A DNA stretch of 64,000 nt from contig JAPOHD010000027.1 in NCBI GenBank assembly GCA_026671195.1, forward strand, positions 372,001 through 436,000, in the 5' to 3' direction. Both the position numbers and the translations under genes were made by a program. Below are positions 57,974 to 64,000 of this stretch, piece by piece (position 1 is the stretch's first letter; every line of letters starts with the position of its first letter). Below the pieces are notes generated by a model. It saw only the letters and a program-made list of their open reading frames with translations. It searched no databases and was not told the DNA's origin. Source of the DNA: Draconibacterium aestuarii (GTDB lineage Bacteria; Bacteroidota; Bacteroidia; Bacteroidales; Prolixibacteraceae).

Positions 57974-60922
57974 TTAGAATGCCTTTTTCTCAAAGCTGTC
58001 GTATATGGCTTGATGAATGGCAGTTCGTATGTTGAGCTCGTACAGTTTTGGGTTTTCGCGTGTGGGGTGAACGCGGTTCGACATAAAAATATAGAGCAAC
58101 CCATTTTCAGGATCGGCCCAGGCAAAAGTTCCTGTATATCCACTGTGACCAAAGCTACTGCGACTTGCAGATACGGCCGGGTAGGCGTCCTTTAAGTTGT
58201 TTTTGTTGTTATCAATTAAGGGTTTGTCGAAACCTAAACCTCGCCTGTTTTTATTTTCGGCATACTGGATGCGTGTGAATTCATCTATTGTTTTTTCGGA
58301 AATATATCTTCTGCCGCCAAAATAACCTTTCTGCAGGTACATTTGAAATAGCTTGGCCAAATCGTTTGTATTCCCAAAAAGACCTGCATTGCCAGATATA
58401 CCTCCCATCATGGCAGCTCCTTCGTCGTGAACAAAACCGTGCAGTTTATCCATCCTGAAAAAGTCATCGTTTTCGGTGGGAATAATTTGTTTAAGCGGAA
58501 AATGAAGGTAAGCATTGTGGGTAACAGTATAAGCGCCCAGGGGTTTAAAAAAAGTTTCTTTGAGGTAGTCTTCGTAGGGTTGGCCTGTCATATTCTCAAT
58601 TATGTCGGGGTATAAATAAAAGCTAAGTCCCGAGTACAGATAACGATGTCGATTTTCAAGTTTTGAAGTTCGGATGGTATCGAACATCTCTTTTTTGAAA
58701 TCCACATTCATGTACATCTTTTCTGAAACGCGAACACAGAATTTTTCACTCGGGTGATCACTAAATACCTGTTTGTCGAGTTTTCCGTTTTTGTCAAGAG
58801 TGGTCGACCAGAACGGAATCCACGAGGCCAGACGTGCCTGGTGTGCCAGTATTTCCCTGAATTTTAGGTTTTCTTTATTTGATCCTTTAAAATCGGGCCA
58901 ATAATCACTGAATTTGGCATCGATATTAATCTTTTTCTCATCTACCAATTTCATTATTACCGGCAGTGGGCCGGTAACCTTTGTAACAGATGCCCAATCG
59001 TATATATTTTCCTGGGTTACTTCTAAAATACTGTCGTATGTTTGGTATCCATAACATTTATGAAATATTACCTGACCGTTTTTCGCCACCAGAACCTGGC
59101 AGCCCGGATAGGCTTTTTCGCTTATTCCCAGTTCTGCAATCGAATCTATCTGGCGATAAAGTCTTTTTGAGTTTATTTTGGCCTCTTCAGGGATGGTGTA
59201 CGAAAAACAGCTATTTTTTTTTACTTCGTGCCCGTCGTTTAATTTAAAGCGTTGGTCAATTGTGATGGGCAATTTCCCGTTAGCATCGAATGCCCCAAAA
59301 ATAAGTTGTGCTGCCAGCTCCTGCGTTAGTTTGTTGTCCTGATGAGCTAAAATTAAAGCCTTGGCATGATGAATGTTTTCAAAATGTTTTAGAGCGTAGG
59401 CATTGCCAAAAAATACAAATGTTGTTTTATTTTCTTCCACCAGATCAGAAACTGCTTTACGCTGAATTTCTGTTGTACCGTATTTTTGTGATGAATATCT
59501 GTGAATCCCGTCTATTCCGGCAATTATCTGCGAGTAATTTTCTAATTTCTGACGCAAGTTGACCCATTCTTTTTCTGTGGCATTTTTCGATATCCGGAAA
59601 TGGTCTACTTCAGTATATTTTGCCAGCATTTTCTGAAAGGCAGTGTACTGACCGCTTCCAATCATTAGAGTGGCAATTTTTGTTTTCTCCAAATCCTGAA
59701 CCGGCAAAGCATCATTGTTGACTAACACAGTAAACGAGCCTTTTATTAGTTTTCGGTTGGTTACTTCAAAATAGGGCGAATTTAACCGATAAGTCAGATC
59801 TTTTATGATGGTTGGTTTGTATTCGTTTAAACCTACCCAGCGTTTTAATGCCAGTATTGTACGGCATTTTTCATTAATTTCTTTTTCCGAAATCTGGTTT
59901 TTCGAAATGGCCCCAACTATCGAACTTATAGCCTTTTCAAGGTCTGGTACAAACTCAACCATGTCGTTCCCCGCATTAATGGCTTCAAATTCGGCTTTGC
60001 CTGGTGCGGCCTGTACTCCTTTCATGGTAATCGCATCGGTAACCACAAATCCTTTAAATCCAATTTCGGTTTTTAAGTATTCGTTAATTACTTTTTTCGA
60101 AAGCGACGAGGTTTTGCCCGATTCGTCAAGCGATGGAACATTCAGGTGTCCCGACATAATTCCCGATATTCCTTTTTCTGCAAGATAACGGAACGGATAA
60201 CTTTCAACTGTGTCGATACGTTTTTTTGAATGCGGAACAAGCGGGAGGGTTTTATGCGAATCTGTTTGGGTATCGCCATGTCCGGGGAAATGTTTGGCCA
60301 CTGGAATTACGCCCGCATCCTGCATCCCTTTGGCTACCATCCACGATTTTATGGCTACATTTTCTTTGTCTTCGCCAAACGAGCGGAAATTAATAACCGG
60401 ATTGTTTGGATTTGTATTAATGTCGGCAACCGGAGCGAAATTCATATGAATGCCCAACAGTTTTAACTGGTAGGCATAATCGCGTCCCATCTGGTAAATA
60501 AAAGTAGTGTCCTGAATGGCTCCGAGTGTTTGTGCGTAGGGATAAATAATGGTACTGTCGATGCGCATTGCCGGTCCCCATTCTCCGTCAACGGCAACTA
60601 ATAATGGCGTTTCAGAGGCTTCCTGGAATTGGTTGATCCACGTTGCTGTTTTACACGGGGTGCCCTGCATAATTAAAATTCCACCGGGTTTGTAGCTTTC
60701 TATTTTTTTTAGGATGGCATCTTTACTGGCGTCATTTTGTTTGGGATAAACCGTAATCATCATTAGTTGAGCAATTTTTTCCTCAAGAGTAAGTTGTTCT
60801 AACTGTTGATTTACCCAATCATCGTTTTTGTATTTGCTAAATGGAGGTTCTGTGGCATGTAATTCGAAGGTGTTAAATAAAAATGCACAGATAATTATGT
60901 ATGTATAGTTGGTGACTTTCAT
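57974..60922 (-). CDS. GH3 (NagZ-like) + serine hydrolase (AmiE-like) fusion
   Basis: A 982-residue exported two-enzyme protein (signal peptide about 1-24). The N-terminal GH3 part (about 30-370) has the NagZ-type dyad in KHFPGHGDTQTDSH (K210, H211, H223) and nucleophile D296 in FVVTDAITMKGV; a GH3 C-terminal domain follows (about 390-570). The second enzyme (about 595-970) is a class-C beta-lactamase/AmiE-type serine hydrolase with S645-V-T-K648 in WASVTKVTGP, a Tyr-containing YSGLSFYLYPDI and HSGYTGTFAWADPENG near the end. In Bacillus, separate NagZ (GH3) and AmiE (beta-lactamase-like amidase) work with NamZ in muropeptide rescue; here the next, divergent gene is NamZ-like. I infer a GlcNAc-MurNAc-peptide-degrading protein. 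Confidence 0.88.
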   Translation of the reverse strand: MKVTNYTYIIICAFLFNTFELHATEPPFSKYKNDDWVNQQLEQLTLEEKIAQLMMITVYPKQNDASKDAILKKIESYKPGGILIMQGTPCKTATWINQFQEASETPLLVAVDGEWGPAMRIDSTIIYPYAQTLGAIQDTTFIYQMGRDYAYQLKLLGIHMNFAPVADINTNPNNPVINFRSFGEDKENVAIKSWMVAKGMQDAGVIPVAKHFPGHGDTQTDSHKTLPLVPHSKKRIDTVESYPFRYLAEKGISGIMSGHLNVPSLDESGKTSSLSKKVINEYLKTEIGFKGFVVTDAITMKGVQAAPGKAEFEAINAGNDMVEFVPDLEKAISSIVGAISKNQISEKEINEKCRTILALKRWVGLNEYKPTIIKDLTYRLNSPYFEVTNRKLIKGSFTVLVNNDALPVQDLEKTKIATLMIGSGQYTAFQKMLAKYTEVDHFRISKNATEKEWVNLRQKLENYSQIIAGIDGIHRYSSQKYGTTEIQRKAVSDLVEENKTTFVFFGNAYALKHFENIHHAKALILAHQDNKLTQELAAQLIFGAFDANGKLPITIDQRFKLNDGHEVKKNSCFSYTIPEEAKINSKRLYRQIDSIAELGISEKAYPGCQVLVAKNGQVIFHKCYGYQTYDSILEVTQENIYDWASVTKVTGPLPVIMKLVDEKKINIDAKFSDYWPDFKGSNKENLKFREILAHQARLASWIPFWSTTLDKNGKLDKQVFSDHPSEKFCVRVSEKMYMNVDFKKEMFDTIRTSKLENRHRYLYSGLSFYLYPDIIENMTGQPYEDYLKETFFKPLGAYTVTHNAYLHFPLKQIIPTENDDFFRMDKLHGFVHDEGAAMMGGISGNAGLFGNTNDLAKLFQMYLQKGYFGGRRYISEKTIDEFTRIQYAENKNRRGLGFDKPLIDNNKNNLKDAYPAVSASRSSFGHSGYTGTFAWADPENGLLYIFMSNRVHPTRENPKLYELNIRTAIHQAIYDSFEKKAF

Positions 60923-60971
60923 CTTTTTAATATTAATATTGGTAAATATGTAATACCAAAATCAAAAAATA

Positions 60972-60979
60972 TAACTTTG
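60972..60979 (+). promoter_or_regulatory. Putative -7 element TAACTTTG before namZ-like gene
   Basis: An exact TAnnTTTG box 27 bp before the start codon of the DUF1343 gene, in the 84-bp divergent gap to the GH3 gene. A minus-strand box (TACATTTG, 60986-60993) overlaps this promoter region and could drive the GH3 gene. No TTG sits at the usual -33 distance. Confidence 0.4.
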
Positions 60980-61006
60980 TGACAACAAATGTAGCTAATT
61001 TAATTT

Positions 61007-62173
61007 ATGTGTAGGAATATTGTATTTGTATTACTTCTTGTTTTTTTGAGCCTGCAATCATGTCGTGCCAAAGATATAAAAGTAGGTGCAGAACAACCTG
61101 AAGAATACTTACCTTTTTTAAAAGATAAGAAAGTTGGTTTGGTTGTAAACAACACTTCTTTAGTTCAGGGAGTGCATCTTGTTGATTATTTGCTGGCCAA
61201 TGAACTTCAGATAGTAAAAATATTTGCTCCGGAACATGGTTTTAGAGGCGATGTGTCGGCCGGCGGGAATGTAGAGGATGGTGTGGATACACGTACCGGC
61301 GTGCCGGTATTGTCGTTATACGGAAAGGACAAAAAACCAACACCGGAACATTTAAACGTGATTGACGTGGTTGTTTATGATATTCAGGATGTGGGGTGCA
61401 GGTTCTATACTTACATTTCAACTTTACATTTAGTGATGGAAGCGTGCGCCGAGAACAACTTGCCACTGGTGGTTTTCGACCGACCTAATCCGAATGGTGA
61501 TTATGTTGCCGGACCAATTCGAAAACCCGGATTTGAATCGTTTGTGGGAATGGACCCGATACCAGTTGTGCACGGTTGTACGGTAGGTGAGTTGGCCAAA
61601 ATGATAAACGAAGAAGGCTGGCATAAAGCCGGGAAAAAATGTGAGTTGATGGTTGTTCCGGTAAAAAATTACGACCATAAAATGCGTTATTCTTTGCCAG
61701 AGCGGCCATCTCCAAATTTACCCAATGATTTAGCCATTCGGTTGTATCCGTCGTTGTGTTTTTTTGAAGCCACAAGTGTTAGCGTTGGTCGCGGAACTGA
61801 ATTCCCATTTCAGGTTTTAGGAGGATTACATGAGAATTTAGGTGATTTTGAATTTACGCCAAAGAGTATTCCGGGTGTGGCCATAAATCCACTCAATATG
61901 GATAAAAAGTGTTATGGGATTGACTTACGTGTATTGCAGGAAATCCCAAGATTCACTCTAAAATACTTTATCGATTATTATTCCAGTTACGAGAATGAAG
62001 AAGAATTTTTAACCCGTGAAAACTGGTTCAATCTGCTTGCCGGAACCGATGAATTAATAAAACAAATTAGGGAAGGAAAGACCGAGGAGGAGATAGTAAA
62101 AAGCTGGCAACCGGAATTGGATCAATTTAAAGCGCTTCGTAAAAAATATTTATTATATCCCGATTTTGAATAA
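61007..62173 (+). CDS. namZ: DUF1343 exo-beta-N-acetylmuramidase (NamZ-like), lipoprotein
   Basis: A 388-residue lipoprotein (lipobox SLQSC) of the DUF1343 family, now known as NamZ, which removes terminal MurNAc from peptidoglycan fragments. Family blocks are KKVGLVVNNTSLVQG, IFAPEHGFRGDVSAGGNVED, TGVPVLSLYGKDKKPT, YDIQDVGCRFYTYISTLHL, VVFDRPNPNG and FFEATSVSVGRGTEFPFQVL. Beside the NagZ-AmiE fusion it completes the set of enzymes for breaking down GlcNAc-MurNAc-peptide, and the following symporter may import the sugar. It overlaps neither neighbour; the symporter starts 7 bp after its stop. Confidence 0.9.
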   Translation: MCRNIVFVLLLVFLSLQSCRAKDIKVGAEQPEEYLPFLKDKKVGLVVNNTSLVQGVHLVDYLLANELQIVKIFAPEHGFRGDVSAGGNVEDGVDTRTGVPVLSLYGKDKKPTPEHLNVIDVVVYDIQDVGCRFYTYISTLHLVMEACAENNLPLVVFDRPNPNGDYVAGPIRKPGFESFVGMDPIPVVHGCTVGELAKMINEEGWHKAGKKCELMVVPVKNYDHKMRYSLPERPSPNLPNDLAIRLYPSLCFFEATSVSVGRGTEFPFQVLGGLHENLGDFEFTPKSIPGVAINPLNMDKKCYGIDLRVLQEIPRFTLKYFIDYYSSYENEEEFLTRENWFNLLAGTDELIKQIREGKTEEEIVKSWQPELDQFKALRKKYLLYPDFE

Positions 62174-62180
62174 CTAACAT

Positions 62181-63629
62181 ATGAATCCATACCTCGTTCT
62201 AGGAATAATTTTAGGATACTTTTTTGTATTAATTGGTATTTCGTGGCTTACATCGCGTAATGCCGACACACAGGCTTTTTTTACTGCTAACCGTAAATCT
62301 CCCTGGTATTTGGTGGCTTTTGGAATGGTTGGCGCCACCCTTTCGGGTGTAACTTTTATTTCGGTGCCTGGCGAAGTTGGTCGTTCGGCCTTTTCGTATC
62401 TGCAATTTGTTTTTGGAAATATAGTAGGGTATTGGGTTGTGGCCGGAATTCTACTCCCCCTTTATTATAAACTAAACCTTGTGTCTATCTATTCATTTTT
62501 GGAACAGCGGTTTGGTGTACATTCCTATAAAACCGGCTCATTTTTCTTCTTAATCTCAAAATTAATAGGAGCAGCATTCCGTTTGTTTCTGGTAGCAGGT
62601 GTGCTTCAAATTGCCTTCTTCGATGCATTTGATATACCATTTTCTGTTACTGTAATTATGACTGTTGCCTTAATCTGGGTGTATACTTTTCGGGGTGGTA
62701 TTAAAACCATTGTATGGACAGATACTTTACAGACGCTATTTTTAGTGAGTGCAGTCATTTTTACGATCATTGCTATTTCAAGAGGTCTGGATCTAAATTT
62801 TAGGGCGTTGGTAAAAGAAATATTACAGGATTCAAATTCAAAAATCTTTTTTTGGGACTGGCGCTCGGGAGATAACTTTTTTAAACAGTTTTTGGCAGGT
62901 ATTTTTATAACGATTGTAATGGTTGGAATGGACCAGGATATGATGCAAAAAAACCTGACTTGCAAGAATATAAAGGATGCTCAGAAAAATATGATGGTTT
63001 TTAGCCTTTCATTTTTAGTTACTGTTTGTTTATTTTTAAGTTTAGGAGTGATGCTTTATATTTTTGCTGAAAAAAATGGAATTGCCATTCCTTCCAGTAC
63101 CGATGATTTGTACCCGCTTTTGGCTTTACACTATTTTGGATTGCCTGTTGGTATGGCTTTCTTGCTAGGGATTACTGCCGCCGCATACTCCAGTGCTGAT
63201 TCAGCATTAACAGCCTTAACTACATCGTTTAGTGTTGATTTTATAAGGATTGAACGTTTTGATGAAAAGAAAAAACAGCGCATAAAAATGGCATCGCATC
63301 TGTTATTTTCTGTTTTGTTGATCCTAGTAATTCTGCTATTTAAAGCTATAAATGATCAGAGTATAGTAACGGCTGTTTTTAAAGTGGCAGGATATACTTA
63401 CGGTCCAATTTTAGGGTTATTTACTTTTGGTATATATTCAAAAAGAAAAGTGATTGATAAGTGGGTGCCGGTAGTTGGTTTATCAGCCCCTATTGTCTGT
63501 TTTTTTATATCAAACTATTCTGAAGAAATATTCCACGGTTATAAGTTCGGATTTGAACTTCTTATAGTAAATGGCTTATTAACTATGGCCGGTTTGTTAC
63601 TAATTTCTAAAAAACATGTTGAAGAATAG
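62181..63629 (+). CDS. Sodium:solute symporter (SSS family)
   Basis: A 482-residue inner-membrane symporter of the SSS family with about 13 helices. Signature parts are SWLTSRNADTQAFFTANRKS, GATLSGVTFISVPGEVGRS, LIGAAFRLFLVAGVLQI, FRGGIKTIVWTDTLQTLFL and the SSS motif region GITAAAYSSADSALTALTTS. It starts 7 bp after namZ, so it is co-transcribed with it. Given the neighbours I infer import of MurNAc or a related amino sugar, but sequence alone does not give the substrate. It lacks any kinase domain. The transcript probably ends before 63738. Confidence 0.88.
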   Translation: MNPYLVLGIILGYFFVLIGISWLTSRNADTQAFFTANRKSPWYLVAFGMVGATLSGVTFISVPGEVGRSAFSYLQFVFGNIVGYWVVAGILLPLYYKLNLVSIYSFLEQRFGVHSYKTGSFFFLISKLIGAAFRLFLVAGVLQIAFFDAFDIPFSVTVIMTVALIWVYTFRGGIKTIVWTDTLQTLFLVSAVIFTIIAISRGLDLNFRALVKEILQDSNSKIFFWDWRSGDNFFKQFLAGIFITIVMVGMDQDMMQKNLTCKNIKDAQKNMMVFSLSFLVTVCLFLSLGVMLYIFAEKNGIAIPSSTDDLYPLLALHYFGLPVGMAFLLGITAAAYSSADSALTALTTSFSVDFIRIERFDEKKKQRIKMASHLLFSVLLILVILLFKAINDQSIVTAVFKVAGYTYGPILGLFTFGIYSKRKVIDKWVPVVGLSAPIVCFFISNYSEEIFHGYKFGFELLIVNGLLTMAGLLLISKKHVEE

Positions 63630-63737
63630 ATTTGAATGCAAATAAATGTTAAAAAATGTAAATTGATTTTTTATATTTGTAAAATAACGGGAAGAAAGTG
63701 ACGTTATAATCTAACAATTGATAGAACACTTAAAATT

Positions 63738-64000
63738 TTGAACCGATATCTACTTCAAATATTGCTGGCAGGTGCATTGTTCATTTCGCTTTTTTCATGC
63801 GAGGATGAGGGATATTTGTCGTCTACCGATGCACAGCTACAATTTTCGGTAGATACAATAACATTCGATACTATTTTTACAACAATTGGCTCAACAACAC
63901 AGCGATTCACAGTTAGGAACCCATACGATGAAAATGTACTGATATCAAGGATTCGTTTGGGAGGAGGTGATGTTTCAAATTTCAGGCTGAATGTAAATGG
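63738..64000 (+). CDS. Exported lipoprotein, unknown function (3' end outside window)
   Basis: The first 87 codons of a lipoprotein common in Bacteroidota. The only in-frame start after an upstream stop at 63699 is the TTG at 63738; no ATG is available. The product begins LNRYLLQILLAGALFISLFS and continues CEDEGYLSSTD, giving a signal with lipobox SLFSC. The mature start SVDTITFDTIFTTIGSTTQR is followed by FTVRNPYDENVLISRIRLGG, a repeat-like strand pattern often found next to surface proteins. A TAnnTTTG box (TATATTTG) at 63672 lies upstream. Function is unknown. Confidence 0.7.
   Translation, partial: MNRYLLQILLAGALFISLFSCEDEGYLSSTDAQLQFSVDTITFDTIFTTIGSTTQRFTVRNPYDENVLISRIRLGGGDVSNFRLNVN

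Overview
The window looks like a chromosomal piece of a Bacteroidota bacterium, most likely a marine or sediment member of the Marinilabiliales (Prolixibacteraceae-like). The grounds are a SusC/SusD pair, polysaccharide-utilisation genes (GH2, GH3, GH5, sulfatase, DUF1080, ThuA, Gfo/Idh/MocA), many lipoproteins, several TAnnTTTG promoter elements, few strong Shine-Dalgarno sites and an AT-leaning base composition. The genus is an inference; no rRNA gene is present.

Layout. 0-4.2 kb: the end of a drug/metabolite efflux operon (TolC, HlyD and two ABC-2 permeases, with no ATPase in view), then a convergent PhoD-like phosphatase. 5.8-16 kb: tRNA-Phe, an M16 peptidase, an O-methyltransferase, a hybrid histidine kinase, RicT/PSP1, a DUF4105 protein and MutS. 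16-17.3 kb: a tRNA-Gly/tRNA-Leu/tRNA-Gly cluster followed by a GIY-YIG nuclease gene broken by one in-frame stop, and a copy of the tRNA-Gly 3' end. 17.3-18.9 kb: an aminotransferase preceded by two tandem leader peptides, each followed by a terminator hairpin, which I read as a double branched-chain amino-acid attenuator. 19-26 kb: a GH5 gene split by an in-frame stop, an outer-membrane protein, an M48 protease and two tandem M28 peptidases.

26-47 kb is the carbohydrate region: a Gfo/Idh oxidoreductase, a plug-only TonB-receptor-like protein, SusD and SusC, a four-gene operon (URO-D-like, PmoA-like/DUF6807, Gfo/Idh/MocA, ThuA), a divergent AraC regulator, a GH2 beta-galactosidase-like enzyme with a LamG insertion, HxlR/VOC genes and a sulfatase. 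Together these suggest uptake and trimming of a (possibly sulfated) galactoside, with a redox (3-keto-sugar type) route for the products. 47-57 kb holds housekeeping genes (DUF1905, QueG, Ppx/GppA, AmrS), a truncated GNAT gene with a LexA/CI-like repressor and its putative operator, and a radical-SAM/DUF4130 DNA-repair pair. Next come a striking array of six 18-bp palindromes at an exact 42-bp period, an NCS2 permease, a DUF1080 lipoprotein and a small HTH protein. 58-63.6 kb is a muropeptide-rescue-like cluster: a GH3 (NagZ-like) + serine hydrolase (AmiE-like) fusion, a DUF1343/NamZ protein and a sodium:solute symporter. The window ends inside a lipoprotein gene.

The most unusual signals are the exact 42-bp palindrome array (54742-54969), the tandem leader-peptide attenuator (18597-18872), the tRNA-Gly/GIY-YIG cassette with its duplicated tRNA tail, and the NagZ-AmiE fusion beside NamZ.
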